Positions 36,639-46,376 of a stretch of 64,000 nucleotides of DNA are shown here, in pieces (position 1 is the first letter of the stretch; each line of letters opens with the position of its first letter). Source of the DNA: Paenibacillus algicola (GTDB lineage Bacteria; Bacillota; Bacilli; Paenibacillales; Paenibacillaceae); assembly GCF_005577435.1 (NCBI RefSeq), contig NZ_CP040396.1, positions 1,794,501 through 1,858,500 of the forward strand, given 5' to 3'. A program made the translations under genes and the position numbers. Below the pieces are notes generated by a model. The model was not told the DNA's origin. It did not search any database and worked only from the letters and a program-made list of their open reading frames with translations.

Positions 36639-38862
36639 ATTGGCTGGTCGTTACAAGGTGATTGAGCGGATTGGCGGGGGTGGCATGGCTTTGGTCTACA
36701 AAGCCCAGGATATCCTGCTTAATCGTCATGTAGCGATCAAGGTGCTGCGCCAGCAGTTTGTGCATGATGAGGAGTTTATCCGCCGTTTTCGGCGGGAGGC
36801 CCAGTCTGCGGCGTCATTGTCACATCCAAATGTGGTAAGCATTTATGATGTGGGCCAAGAGGACGATGTGCATTACATCGTAATGGAATGTATCGACGGC
36901 AATAATTTAAATGAGATTATTAAAGAGCGGGCTCCGCTTCAAGTGGACGAGGCTGTACGCATTGCGTCGCAGATCTGCGACGCACTAGAGCATGCGCACC
37001 AGAACCAGATCATTCATCGGGATATCAAGCCCCATAATATATTGATCGGCCGCAACGGCCGGGTGAAGGTAACGGATTTCGGGATTGCCCGGGCTGTAAC
37101 CTCTACGACGATTACGCAGACCGGCTCGGTAGTCGGCTCGGTGCATTACTTCTCGCCCGAGCATGCGAAAGGGGTTGCGACAGGAGAGAAGTCGGATTTG
37201 TACTCTCTGGGCATCGTTTTATACCAAATGCTGACCGGCCGTCTTCCGTTTCTGGGTGAGAGTCCGATCAGTGTAGCGCTGAAGCATCTGCAAGAGGAAT
37301 TTGAGGAGCCCAAAGAGGTTAATGCTTTAATCCCGCAAAGCGTGGAGAATGTCATCCTCAAGTCCATGCGAAAAAACCCTCAGGAGCGTTATCAGTCTGC
37401 GGAAGAGATGCTGCAGGATCTGGAAACATGCCTGCTTCCGGCAAGACGCAATGAACCAAAGATTCAATTTCATGATGATGCCGATCAGACGATTGTAATG
37501 CCTGCGCTGAAGAGCATGCAGCCGGCAGGGGCAGCCGAGGCTTATCCCGGACCGGAGAATTACACCGGCCCCCCGGCGCCTAATGCATCGTCAGGGGATG
37601 TGGAGGATGACGGAGTGCGCAAGGAAATGGTCAGTGAGCGTAAGAGTGGCAAGCAGAGCAAGAAGAAGCCTGCCCTGATCGTGGGATTAAGTCTTTTGTT
37701 CCTGGCTATTATTGCAGGGCTCGTCCTCTTTGTGAATCAAATGCTGGAGGTCAAGGATGTGACCGTTCCGGGTGTAATTACGATGGCGGAGGCGGAGGCG
37801 GTCCGGACGCTGGAAGAGGCGGGACTTGTCGTAAATCCGGAAGTGCTTCGGGAGTATAAAGAAGGTGTAGAAGCCGGAATCGTGTTGAAGCAGAGCCGGG
37901 CAGAAGGTACAGTGGTGAAGGAAGGCGCAAGCGTCCAGCTCACGGTAGGTGAAGAGAAGCCGCTCAGTGTGATGCCTAGCCTGTCTGGAAGAACGCTGGA
38001 TGAAGCGATGGAGCTGTTGGCAGAGCAGAAGGTGGATAAGGACGCAATCACTGTCCGCGAAGAGAACAGTGACAGCGCAGCGGCAGGTGAGATCCTTTCC
38101 CAGTCACCGGATAGTGGTGTTGAATTTGATCCGGATGAAGCCAATGTGATGCTTGTTGTCAGCAAGGGGAAAGCGGAAGTGGAAATGACGGATCTGACGA
38201 CGATGACCCGCAGTGAAGCGGAGAACGAGATCAAGCGGCTCGGGCTCAAGGTGGGCACCGTAAAGGATGAGCCAAGCTTTACGGCAGAACGCGGAACGGT
38301 GCTGTCTCAATGGCCTTGGGACGCCGGGGCGATGGCTACACCGGGTACAGAGCAGAATATTGTCGTTAGTTCTGGGTATCCTTCCGATGCGCTGAACTAT
38401 ACCTTCAAGGTGCCGGTTGCGCCGTCAGCTTTAGGAGAATCCAGCCGCATCCGGATCGTATATTCAGACGCCCGGGGAGATAGTGCGGAAGCGATCGAGC
38501 GGGATGTCAATGCGACCGAGATTATTCCGGTGGAGCTGGTGCTTGCTCCCGGCAAGGATGGGACGGTAACCATTTACCGGGACGGACGCTCGCTGGATAC
38601 GTATGTCGTAGCCTATAATGACGCCAAGAACGGCACGGTTCCTGAGCCTGAGGTGGAGCCGCCGCTGCCGATCGTGCCGGAGGTTCCGGCCGTTACAGAG
38701 CCCGAGAACGGCGATGGAAGTGCTGAAGGTACCGGCGGTACAGGTGCCGAAGGAAACGGCAATACAGAAACGCCGGGTGAAGCCAAGGGTAAAGATAAAG
38801 ATAAGAACGAAGATAAGAAAAAAGATCCCAAAGATGAAGATGAAGATGAAGATGACGATTAA
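36625..38862 (+). CDS. prkC: PASTA-domain eukaryotic-type Ser/Thr protein kinase
   Basis: Membrane kinase that senses muropeptides or lipid II and controls germination and cell-wall genes. The 745-residue protein has a cytoplasmic kinase domain (GGGGMALVYKA, K39, HRDIKPHN with D133, DFG 151-153), one transmembrane helix at about 350-374, three PASTA repeats (about 378-580), a beta-rich domain (about 585-665), a Pro/Glu linker, and a Lys/Asp/Glu-only tail at the end. ATG 36625 follows AAAGGGGTGG. The low-complexity charged tail is the only unusual part. Confidence 0.95.
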   Translation: MIGHELAGRYKVIERIGGGGMALVYKAQDILLNRHVAIKVLRQQFVHDEEFIRRFRREAQSAASLSHPNVVSIYDVGQEDDVHYIVMECIDGNNLNEIIKERAPLQVDEAVRIASQICDALEHAHQNQIIHRDIKPHNILIGRNGRVKVTDFGIARAVTSTTITQTGSVVGSVHYFSPEHAKGVATGEKSDLYSLGIVLYQMLTGRLPFLGESPISVALKHLQEEFEEPKEVNALIPQSVENVILKSMRKNPQERYQSAEEMLQDLETCLLPARRNEPKIQFHDDADQTIVMPALKSMQPAGAAEAYPGPENYTGPPAPNASSGDVEDDGVRKEMVSERKSGKQSKKKPALIVGLSLLFLAIIAGLVLFVNQMLEVKDVTVPGVITMAEAEAVRTLEEAGLVVNPEVLREYKEGVEAGIVLKQSRAEGTVVKEGASVQLTVGEEKPLSVMPSLSGRTLDEAMELLAEQKVDKDAITVREENSDSAAAGEILSQSPDSGVEFDPDEANVMLVVSKGKAEVEMTDLTTMTRSEAENEIKRLGLKVGTVKDEPSFTAERGTVLSQWPWDAGAMATPGTEQNIVVSSGYPSDALNYTFKVPVAPSALGESSRIRIVYSDARGDSAEAIERDVNATEIIPVELVLAPGKDGTVTIYRDGRSLDTYVVAYNDAKNGTVPEPEVEPPLPIVPEVPAVTEPENGDGSAEGTGGTGAEGNGNTETPGEAKGKDKDKNEDKKKDPKDEDEDEDDD

Positions 38863-38905
38863 AAGAGACCATTTCACTATTTTATCCAGAAAGTGAGGCG
38901 TGTGC

Positions 38906-39811
38906 ATGCAGGAAGGCCTGATTGTCAAGGCGCTTAGCGGGTACTATTATGTCAAGCCCCTTCGAGACGGCAAGGTGTCCGGTGAGGAGACGGCGATTCA
39001 ATGCCGAGCCCGCGGCATCTTCAAAAAGAGAGGCGAATCCCCCCTTGTCGGGGATCGTGTCATGTACTCACTCACGGAGAATGGAGAGGGGACCGTGGAT
39101 GAAATTCTTCCACGGTCTTCCCAATTAATCCGTCCTCCGGTAGCCAATGCAGGCCTTGCCGTTCTGCTGTTCTCCGTCAAGGAGCCGGATATGAATCTGC
39201 TGCTTCTGGACAAGTTCCTTGTACATATTGAGCATGCGGGACTGGATGCCATTATTCTGATCACAAAGCAGGACTTGGCGGGTCAGGGAGATGCAACGGC
39301 AGCCAGAGTTCAGGAGCTTTATGAATCAGTCGGCTATGAGGTGTTTATTACCAGCTCCATAGAAGGCATCGGCACGGAGAAGGTCAAGGAGCGGCTGGCG
39401 GGAGAGATCAGTGTATTCTCCGGTCAGTCCGGTGTCGGGAAATCCTCACTGCTGAATGCCATCAAGCCGGGATTAACGCTTGAGACGAGCGAAATCAGTA
39501 TGCGCCTGGGCAGAGGACGGCACACCACCCGGCATGTGGAGCTGATAGAGCTGGACAACGGCGGTTTTGTTGCCGACACTCCGGGCTTCAGCCAGCTGGA
39601 CTTTCTGGAGCTGGGCGTCGAAGAGCTGTCCGTGTGCTTCCGGGAATTTGCTTCTTATGCGTCACAATGCAAGTTCCGGGGCTGCAGCCATACGCATGAG
39701 CCGGGCTGCCGGGTGCTTGTCGCCAAGGAAAGCGGTGACATTGCAGATAGCCGGTACCGTCACTACCTGGAGTTTCTGGAAGAGATGAAAGACAAGAAGC
39801 GGAGGTATTAG
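38906..39811 (+). CDS. rsgA: Ribosome small-subunit GTPase RsgA
   Basis: Late 30S assembly GTPase. The 301-residue protein has an N-terminal OB fold, a circularly permuted GTPase domain with the G1 motif GQSGVGKSSLL after the G4 TKQD, the DTPGFSQLD motif, and a C-terminal zinc-binding CKFRGCSHTHEPGCRV. ATG 38906 is preferred to the GTG at 38900. It is the equivalent of B. subtilis cpgA/yloQ and keeps the position after prkC. Confidence 0.95.
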   Translation: MQEGLIVKALSGYYYVKPLRDGKVSGEETAIQCRARGIFKKRGESPLVGDRVMYSLTENGEGTVDEILPRSSQLIRPPVANAGLAVLLFSVKEPDMNLLLLDKFLVHIEHAGLDAIILITKQDLAGQGDATAARVQELYESVGYEVFITSSIEGIGTEKVKERLAGEISVFSGQSGVGKSSLLNAIKPGLTLETSEISMRLGRGRHTTRHVELIELDNGGFVADTPGFSQLDFLELGVEELSVCFREFASYASQCKFRGCSHTHEPGCRVLVAKESGDIADSRYRHYLEFLEEMKDKKRRY

Positions 39812-39814
39812 CCA

Positions 39815-40471
39815 ATGATTATAGCACCATCCATTTTGTCTGCGGATTTTGCGAAGCTGGGTGAGGAAATTGCAGAGGTCGGCGCTGCCGGAGCGGACTG
39901 GATCCATGTCGATGTCATGGACGGGCATTTTGTGCCCAATTTGACACTGGGCGCACCGATTGTGCAGGCCATACGGCCCCACACTAAGCTGCCGCTGGAC
40001 GTACATCTTATGATTGAGCGTCCCGAGAATTATATTGCGGACTTCGCCAAGGCAGGAGCTGATTACATTACAGTTCACGCCGAAGCGTGTCCTCATCTGC
40101 ACCGGGTCGTCCACCTGATTAAAGAGCATGGTGTGAAGGCAGGGGTTGCCATCAATCCCGGGACACCGGCTGCCGTAATACAGGAGGTGCTGGCCGATCT
40201 CGATCTGGTGCTGGTCATGACCGTGAATCCTGGATTTGGAGGTCAACAGTTCATCCATCAGACCGTTCGCAAAATAGAGCAGCTGCGCAGCTGGATCTCC
40301 CAAGGGCCGAATCCTTCCATCCACATTGAAGTAGATGGCGGAATTACAGCGGAAACGGCGCCGCTTGTGACCTCTGCCGGCGCTGATGTGCTGGTAGCTG
40401 GCAGTGCCGTATATGGAGCCAGCGACCGGGCTGCTGCTATTCGCAGAATTCGGGAAAGTGTACAAGGCTGA
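39815..40471 (+). CDS. rpe: Ribulose-phosphate 3-epimerase
   Basis: Interconverts ribulose-5-phosphate and xylulose-5-phosphate in the pentose phosphate pathway. The 218-residue TIM barrel has [31 protein letters not shown] with metal ligands, [16 protein letters not shown] and EVDGGI. It begins 3 bp after rsgA, so the two are co-translated. The following thiN of B. subtilis is absent. Confidence 0.96.
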   Translation: MIIAPSILSADFAKLGEEIAEVGAAGADWIHVDVMDGHFVPNLTLGAPIVQAIRPHTKLPLDVHLMIERPENYIADFAKAGADYITVHAEACPHLHRVVHLIKEHGVKAGVAINPGTPAAVIQEVLADLDLVLVMTVNPGFGGQQFIHQTVRKIEQLRSWISQGPNPSIHIEVDGGITAETAPLVTSAGADVLVAGSAVYGASDRAAAIRRIRESVQG

Positions 40472-40526
40472 TCAGGCCTGACTTTGAACTGAAAATGCAT
40501 AGGTCACTGGATGGCCGCATAAATAT

Positions 40527-40561
40527 GGTTACATGAGCTGGGTTCTCATGTAGCCTTTTTT
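40527..40561 (+). terminator. Terminator after rpe
   Basis: GGTTACATGAG pairs with CTCATGTAGCC (one wobble) around a 7-nt loop, followed by six T residues. It ends the prpC-to-rpe unit before spoVM. Confidence 0.9.
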
Positions 40562-40633
40562 GTTGTGGTTCACATCCGCATCGGCGGAGCATAACATAAC
40601 AATGGGATATGAGAATCATGGGGAGGGTGAGAC

Positions 40634-40714
40634 ATGAAATTCTACACGTTCAAGCTGCCGAAGTTTTTGGGAGGTTTCGTAAAGGCCATATTAAACACAT
40701 TTCATAAGGGCTGA
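40634..40714 (+). CDS. spoVM: SpoVM, 26-residue spore coat anchor peptide
   Basis: A very short gene: MKFYTFKLPKFLGGFVKAIL plus NTFHKG. It matches the B. subtilis SpoVM peptide (MKFYTIKLPKFLGGIVRAML...) at most positions, including the amphipathic helix and the Pro9 hinge. SpoVM inserts into the outer forespore membrane by sensing curvature and recruits the coat ATPase SpoIVA. It has a strong site (GGGGAGGGTGAGAC) and the Bacillus position between rpe and rpmB. A mother-cell promoter is expected; CATAACAT near 40590 is only a weak sigma-E-like match. Confidence 0.95.
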   Translation: MKFYTFKLPKFLGGFVKAILNTFHKG

Positions 40715-40854
40715 CAGCTTGGATCGGCGAGACATACCTCCGCACGGGACGGCAGCACGGGGGAAGCAGCATGGATAGCAATGAAGCGGATGGCCAAGTA
40801 TGACCTTGGCTGCCTGGCCCGTGTTACGACCGAGTCAGATCATTATACAGACAC

Positions 40855-40889
40855 AAAAAAAGCACCTGCTGCATGAAAGGGTGCTTTTT
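40855..40889. terminator. Bidirectional terminator between spoVM and rpmB
   Basis: AAAAAAAGCACC pairs with GGGTGCTTTTT around a 12-nt loop, with A- and T-runs for both strands. Confidence 0.85.
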
Positions 40890-40985
40890 GATTACGGATG
40901 AAATTGTATGTACAACGCAAGAAAAACTTCCTTGCCCCGTCACAGCATCTGCAAGCGAAAGGTGAAAGAAGTTTTCCTTAAACAA

Positions 40986-41174
40986 TTATACGCGAGTTAC
41001 TTTACCGGATTTCAGAGCACGAGTGCTCACGTATACGCGTTTTGGCTTGCCGTCTACGAGAATACGAACCTTCTGAACGTTGACACCCCAAGAACGTTTG
41101 TTGTGGTTGTTGGCGTGAGAAACGTGGTTGCCGCTGCTTGGTTTCTTACCAGTTACATAGCATTTGCGAGACAT
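40986..41174 (-). CDS. rpmB: 50S ribosomal protein L28
   Basis: The 62-residue protein has the L28 pattern: [58 protein letters not shown]. It keeps only one Cys, so it is the zinc-free form. ATG 41174 follows AAGGAGGTGTAATCT. It is transcribed opposite to fakA, as in B. subtilis. Confidence 0.97.
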   Translation of the reverse strand: MSRKCYVTGKKPSSGNHVSHANNHNKRSWGVNVQKVRILVDGKPKRVYVSTRALKSGKVTRV

Positions 41175-41222
41175 AGATTACACCTCCTTGTTTCATAACC
41201 CTGTATAAAACAATACTTAAAT

Positions 41223-41252
41223 ATAATATCACAGTAAAAAATGCGGCGTCAA
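41223..41252 (-). promoter_or_regulatory. Promoter of rpmB
   Basis: On the minus strand TTGACG (41252-41247) and TATTAT (41228-41223) are 18 bp apart. Confidence 0.7.
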
Positions 41253-41543
41253 CTATCCTAAAAACATTTATTTATCATGGCTCTTATAGTACAATGTTGT
41301 TTAGTCCATAATAGTTTGGAATGGTATCTTATGGATTGATTTTACATGCAGGGTTATGCATGGATATGAGCCTTAACCGCCATCGTTTGTCTGGCGGCTT
41401 GCTGCCTTTGGAGTTTTCTGACAGCGTTGTCTCTGACAAAGGCTGGAGCACAGGCAGCGCGAAGAGGGCGCTCACGAAATAATAATGAAATTACACTTAC
41501 AATTGAAGCGTTTTTTGTATGATGCCAGGAAGGGGAATTCTCA
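41253..41543 (+). other. Intergenic region before fakA, with a possible 40-codon ORF
   Basis: In B. subtilis yloU lies here; no yloU-like sequence is visible. TACAAT near 41290 and TATGAT near 41517 are weak -10 candidates. A small plus-strand ORF at 41360-41482 (MDMSLNRHRLSGGLLPLEFS..., 40 codons) has only a poor ribosome binding site. A CCGCC/GGCGG hairpin lies near 41379-41399 inside it. I cannot say whether it is translated. Confidence 0.3.
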
Positions 41544-43325
41544 TTGAGCAAGCGTTCTTTGAATGGAACAGAATTTACCGCGATGGTGCTCGCCGGAGCG
41601 GAACAGCTCCAGCTGCATGCGGAGCATGTTAACGCCCTGAACGTGTTTCCGGTGCCAGACGGTGATACGGGAACCAATATGAACTTAACGATGACGGCCG
41701 GCGTCAATGAGCTGAAGCAGAAATATTCGGCGTCGATTGGTCAGAGTGCAGGCGTCCTTTCCAAGGGCCTGCTCATGGGTGCACGCGGCAACTCCGGGGT
41801 GATCCTGTCCCAGCTGTTCCGCGGCTTCAGCCGCTATGCCGCCCCGTTTGATGAGCTGAACAGCACCCAGTTTGCAGCTGCGCTGCAAACCGGTGTAGAG
41901 GCTGCTTACAAGGCTGTTGTCAAGCCGGTAGAGGGCACGATTCTCACCGTGGCGAAGGAAGCGGCCAAGCATGCCGTTTATTTCTCACGCCGCAGCAGTG
42001 ATATTATTGAGGTGATGGAGCAGGTGCTTGCCAAGGCGAAGGAAGCGCTCGCCCAGACACCGGAGCTGCTGCCCGTATTGAAGCAGGTTGGCGTTGTGGA
42101 CTCTGGCGGTCAGGGCCTCGTGTACATCTACGAGGGCTTCTTGAAGGCCTTGAATGAAGGGGCGTCGGCGGAGGCGAAGACACCAGGCTCAGAGCCGGTT
42201 ATGCCCAAAATTTCAGCCAGCCCGGCGCTGACGTCACAGCCAGCTGTAACTCCTGCGCCTGCCCCTTCGTCAGCGCAGTCCAAAATTTCAACCGAAGACA
42301 TTGAGTTTCTGTACGATATGGAATTTTTCATTAACCGTCAGCTCGGCGGAGCTCCGGCTGCAGAATTCCATGAGGACCGATTCCGGCAGTCACTGGCCGT
42401 CAACGGAGATTCGATTATTGTCATTGCAGATGACGAGACGATTAAAGTGCATGTGCACTCCAAAGCGCCCGGTGAGGTGCTGAACCTTGCGCTGCGTTAC
42501 GGAGAAATCACACAGATTCATATTCTGAATATGCGGGAGCAGCACCGCGATCTCTTGACTACAGGCATGGATATTGCGCCGATGCCAGAGCTGTTCGCGG
42601 ATATTCCGGCCGAGAAGAAATCACCAGAGGATCCGGCAGCCCCGCCGGCAGACGAGCTTGCGCCTTTCGGATTTATCGCCGTATCCTCAGGCGAAGGAAT
42701 ATCGAGCATTTTCAAGAGCCTTGGTGTGGATGTCGTGCTGTCCGGCGGACAGACGATGAATCCGAGCACAGAGGATTTCGTCAATGCCATTGCCACCATT
42801 TCGGCACAGCATATCTTTATTCTGCCGAACAATTCTAACATTGTGCTGGCTGCCCAGCAGGCACGGGAGCTGCTGGAGGGTGAGCGCAGCGTCACTGTCA
42901 TTCCGAGCAAGACGATTCCGCAGGGGATTGCGGCTGCTTTTGAATTCCAGGAAGAAGAGAGCACCGAAAGTAATACGGAGAGCATGCTGGAGGCGGTATC
43001 GCGCGTCCAATCCGGACAAGTTACTTATGCGGTGCGGGATACAACGATTGACGAGCTGGAGATCAAGGCTGGTGAATATATCGGCATCCAGAACTCCAAG
43101 ATTGTTGCTGCCGCTGCAGACCTGAAGACGGCCTGTCAGCAGCTGCTTGGCAAGATGCTTCAATCCGGAGACGAGATCATTACCCTGCTGACTGGTGAGG
43201 ACGCAACAGAGGAGATTACTGAAGGCATTGCCCGCTGGCTCGAAGAGGAGTATCCGGATGCTGAGGTTGAGATCCACTACGGTGGACAGCCCATTTATGC
43301 ATATTTGTTCTCTGTGGAAGCGTAA
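41544..43325 (+). CDS. fakA: Fatty acid kinase FakA (DAK2-domain protein, YloV)
   Basis: Phosphorylates fatty acids bound to a FakB partner so that exogenous acids enter phospholipid synthesis. The 593-residue protein has the N-terminal DAK2/DhaL domain (NVFPVPDGDTGTNMNLT with Mg-binding Asp residues near 35-45, GARGNSGVILSQ), a Pro/Ala/Ser-rich linker (about 210-245), a middle domain and the C-terminal YloV domain (LPNNSNIVLAAQQA). The start is TTG 41544 behind AGGAAGGGG. The next gene encodes a FakB-type DegV protein. Confidence 0.93.
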   Translation: MSKRSLNGTEFTAMVLAGAEQLQLHAEHVNALNVFPVPDGDTGTNMNLTMTAGVNELKQKYSASIGQSAGVLSKGLLMGARGNSGVILSQLFRGFSRYAAPFDELNSTQFAAALQTGVEAAYKAVVKPVEGTILTVAKEAAKHAVYFSRRSSDIIEVMEQVLAKAKEALAQTPELLPVLKQVGVVDSGGQGLVYIYEGFLKALNEGASAEAKTPGSEPVMPKISASPALTSQPAVTPAPAPSSAQSKISTEDIEFLYDMEFFINRQLGGAPAAEFHEDRFRQSLAVNGDSIIVIADDETIKVHVHSKAPGEVLNLALRYGEITQIHILNMREQHRDLLTTGMDIAPMPELFADIPAEKKSPEDPAAPPADELAPFGFIAVSSGEGISSIFKSLGVDVVLSGGQTMNPSTEDFVNAIATISAQHIFILPNNSNIVLAAQQARELLEGERSVTVIPSKTIPQGIAAAFEFQEEESTESNTESMLEAVSRVQSGQVTYAVRDTTIDELEIKAGEYIGIQNSKIVAAAADLKTACQQLLGKMLQSGDEIITLLTGEDATEEITEGIARWLEEEYPDAEVEIHYGGQPIYAYLFSVEA

Positions 43326-43376
43326 CGGTTTCGTTACGGTTCTAGAGCAGAGGATCATTTTCGGGAGGGGTTTTAC

Positions 43377-44240
43377 ATGAGTAGAACCGTGATTGTCACG
43401 GACAGCACCTCGGATATACCCGCAGCACTGATTGAGCAGCATGGCATTGTCGTCGTTCCGCTGAGGGTATTGTTTGGAAATGAATCCTATTCGGACGGAA
43501 CAGAAATTACGGCATCCCAGTTCTACAAGAGGTTGGTAGAATCCCCGCAGCTGCCGACAACGTCACAGCCGTCACCGGCGGATTTTGTAGCGGCGTATGA
43601 GCGTATTTTTGAGCAGCACCCTGGCTGCTATATCCTGTCCATGCATCTGTCCTCGGCGCTTAGCGGTACCTATCAGGCAGCCCGCCTTGCCACAGATCTC
43701 ATGGAAGGCGATCATGAGGAACGAGTTCAGGTATGGGATTCGAAATCTGCTTCATACGGCTTTGGTATGTTCGTTGTGCATGCCGCGAAGCTGGCCGCGG
43801 AAGGAAAGTCTCTGGAGGAGATTGTAGCTTCCACGGAGGAGCTGCGGAGCAAGCGGGCATTGTACTTCCTGGTGGATACACTGGAATATTTGCAAAAAGG
43901 CGGCCGGATCGGCAAAGCCTCGGCAGTGGTAGGGACCTTGCTGAATATCAAGCCGATTCTATCTATTGATGCGGAGGGTGTTATTTACTCTGTTGACAAG
44001 GTAAGAGGACGCAAAAAAGCAACGGCGCGGATGATCCAGCTGTTTCAGCAGGATTTATCCGGTGTTACAAAGATTAAGGTAGCGGTGGGGACCACGGCAG
44101 ATCCTGCTTCGGTTCAGGACTTTCTGGAGCAGCTCTCATCTGTGTTCACGATTGAGGAGACGTTGTTCTCTGATATTGGAGCGGTTGTCGGCACGCATGT
44201 CGGTCCCGGAACCATCGCCGCGTATATCTGGCCGGCTTGA
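43377..44240 (+). CDS. DegV family fatty-acid-binding protein (FakB type)
   Basis: Presents a bound fatty acid to FakA. The 287-residue protein has the DegV pattern: VIVTDSTSDIPAALIEQHGIVVVPLRVLFG, TTSQPSPADFVAAYE, the lipid-contacting SMHLSSALSGTYQAA, and YFLVDTLEYLQKGGRIGKA. Its position right after fakA supports a matched pair. It stands where B. subtilis has sdaAB/sdaAA. It is about 14 bp from recG. Confidence 0.92.
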   Translation: MSRTVIVTDSTSDIPAALIEQHGIVVVPLRVLFGNESYSDGTEITASQFYKRLVESPQLPTTSQPSPADFVAAYERIFEQHPGCYILSMHLSSALSGTYQAARLATDLMEGDHEERVQVWDSKSASYGFGMFVVHAAKLAAEGKSLEEIVASTEELRSKRALYFLVDTLEYLQKGGRIGKASAVVGTLLNIKPILSIDAEGVIYSVDKVRGRKKATARMIQLFQQDLSGVTKIKVAVGTTADPASVQDFLEQLSSVFTIEETLFSDIGAVVGTHVGPGTIAAYIWPA

Positions 44241-44253
44241 TTGGGGGAAAAGG

Positions 44254-46305
44254 ATGAGTCTCGATCTGGACCAAATATCCGTGAGAAAGATCAACGGCGT
44301 GAGCGCCCTGAAGGAAGGGGAGCTTCACGCCTTTGGCGTCTCTACGGTCAAAGAATTGCTGGAATATTATCCATTCCGGTATGAGGATTACCGGCTTCGT
44401 TCACTGAGCGAGGTCAAGGATGGAGAGCGGGTAACGATACAGGCGAAAATTGCCGGTGCTCCTGTTCTTCAAAGGTATGGCGGCAAATCGCGTCTCACCT
44501 GCAAAATGCTGGCAGAGAACTGGATGTTCAGCGCAACGTGGTTTAACCGGCATTTTCTGAAGGAGCAGCTGACCGCAGGCCGTGAAATTGTATTGACCGG
44601 CAAGTGGGATCAGCGGCGGCTTCAGCTGACGGTGTCGGAATCGGATTTCCCGGACAAAGGCATCAGCCGCAGCGGTACGCTGCAGCCCGTGTATTCTATC
44701 GGCGGCAAAATTACGCAAGCCTGGATCCGCAAAACGATGAATCAAGCGCTGCAGCAGTACGGGGAGATGATCCCGGAAATCCTGCCGCCTCATCTGATTC
44801 AGAAATACCGCCTGATGCCGCGCAAGCAGGCAATCGCCGGGATTCATCAGCCCTCGGATACGGGCGAAGGGCAGCAGGCCCGGCGCCGAATGGTCTATGA
44901 GGAGCTGTTTTTGTTTCAGCTGAAGATGCAGGCCTACCGTGCCCTCAATCATGGCAAAATGGATGGCGTCGTACACACAGCCGATAATACTACGATTCGC
45001 GAATTCGTTCGCAGTCTGCCGTTTGAATTGACAGATGCGCAGAAGAAGGTTGAGCTTGAAATTCTGCATGACATGCGCTCGCCTTATTGCATGAATCGTC
45101 TGCTGCAAGGGGATGTCGGCTCTGGCAAAACCGTTGTCGCGGCGATTGCTCTCTATACCACGGTTCGTTCCGGCAATCAGGGGGCACTGATGGTGCCGAC
45201 TGAAATATTGGCAGAACAGCATATGCGCTCGCTTCAGCGTATGTTCCAGCCGTTTGGTGTGACGGTGGCTCTGTTAACCGGCAGTGTGACCGGCAAGAAG
45301 CGGAAGGATGTACTGGCATCCCTTCAGATGGGACTCACAGATATTGTTGTCGGCACCCATGCACTGATTCAGGAGGAGGTATTCTTCCGGCAGCTGGGCC
45401 TGGTCGTTACTGACGAGCAGCATCGCTTCGGGGTTAACCAGAGAAGTGTGCTGCGCCGCAAAGGCTACAATCCGGATGTACTGACGATGACCGCGACGCC
45501 GATTCCGCGCACGATGGCTATTACTGCCTTCGGGGATATGGATGTCTCTACGCTGTCAGAGCGGCCCAAGGGCAGAATTCCGATTACGACGCACTGGGTC
45601 AAGCATGACATGATGGACCGGGTGCTTGGATTTATTCGCCGGGAAGTGGACCAGGGGCGTCAGGCATATCTGATCTGTCCGCTGATTGAGGAATCCGACA
45701 AGCTGGATGTGCAGAATGCTATTGATCTGCATGTGCAGATGCAGCAAGCTTTTCCCCAGTTTAAGGTAGGGCTGCTGCACGGAAGAATGACCTCGGGAGA
45801 AAAGGATGAGGTCATGCGGGATTTCTACAGCAATGATCTGCAGCTGCTCATCTCGACTACCGTTGTCGAGGTGGGCGTCGACGTGCCCAATGCGACGTTA
45901 ATGGTCATCATGGATGCGGATCGTTTCGGATTGTCTCAGCTGCATCAGCTCCGCGGCCGGGTGGGCCGGGGTGCTCATGCATCGTTCTGTATCCTGGTAG
46001 CAGACCCCAAGAGTGAGGTCGGACGGGAGCGAATGGAGGTCATGACCGACACGGAGGATGGCTTTGAGGTCGCACGTCGGGATCTGGACCTTCGGGGTCC
46101 TGGCGATTTCTTCGGCACGAAGCAGAGCGGCCTGCCGGAATTCCGGCTTGCCGATATGGTAGCCGACTATGAGGTGGTCGAACAGGCCAGGGAGGATGCC
46201 GCTGCGCTGGTCAGCGATGCTTCCTTCTGGACATCCCCCTCGTATTCACTGCTTCGGGAGCATCTTCGGAAGGAGCAGGTGTTCCAAGGGGATCTGATCG
46301 ACTAA
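44254..46305 (+). CDS. recG: ATP-dependent DNA helicase RecG
   Basis: Remodels stalled forks and branch-migrates recombination intermediates. The 683-residue protein has an N-terminal wedge (OB) domain, Walker A GDVGSGKT near 286-293, the DEQH box (VVTDEQHRFGVNQR), TMTATPIPRTMAI, and the C-terminal TRG-type motif region (LRGRVGRG, DLRGPGDFFGTKQSGLPEF). ATG 44254 follows TTGGGGGAAAAGG; in-frame upstream starts lie inside the degV gene. B. subtilis fapR-plsX does not follow, so synteny ends here. Confidence 0.96.
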   Translation: MSLDLDQISVRKINGVSALKEGELHAFGVSTVKELLEYYPFRYEDYRLRSLSEVKDGERVTIQAKIAGAPVLQRYGGKSRLTCKMLAENWMFSATWFNRHFLKEQLTAGREIVLTGKWDQRRLQLTVSESDFPDKGISRSGTLQPVYSIGGKITQAWIRKTMNQALQQYGEMIPEILPPHLIQKYRLMPRKQAIAGIHQPSDTGEGQQARRRMVYEELFLFQLKMQAYRALNHGKMDGVVHTADNTTIREFVRSLPFELTDAQKKVELEILHDMRSPYCMNRLLQGDVGSGKTVVAAIALYTTVRSGNQGALMVPTEILAEQHMRSLQRMFQPFGVTVALLTGSVTGKKRKDVLASLQMGLTDIVVGTHALIQEEVFFRQLGLVVTDEQHRFGVNQRSVLRRKGYNPDVLTMTATPIPRTMAITAFGDMDVSTLSERPKGRIPITTHWVKHDMMDRVLGFIRREVDQGRQAYLICPLIEESDKLDVQNAIDLHVQMQQAFPQFKVGLLHGRMTSGEKDEVMRDFYSNDLQLLISTTVVEVGVDVPNATLMVIMDADRFGLSQLHQLRGRVGRGAHASFCILVADPKSEVGRERMEVMTDTEDGFEVARRDLDLRGPGDFFGTKQSGLPEFRLADMVADYEVVEQAREDAAALVSDASFWTSPSYSLLREHLRKEQVFQGDLID

Positions 46306-46376
46306 GGTTGTGCGCACAATGGACGAGCTCTTGTCATATACTCATCTTGATTGGGAAAATACGGGAGGTGCAAGCT

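Noticed and set aside
40715..40854. Small peptide gene between spoVM and rpmB
   Set aside because: The only ATG-started frame with a nearby purine-rich stretch is about ten codons long, with no resemblance to known peptides.
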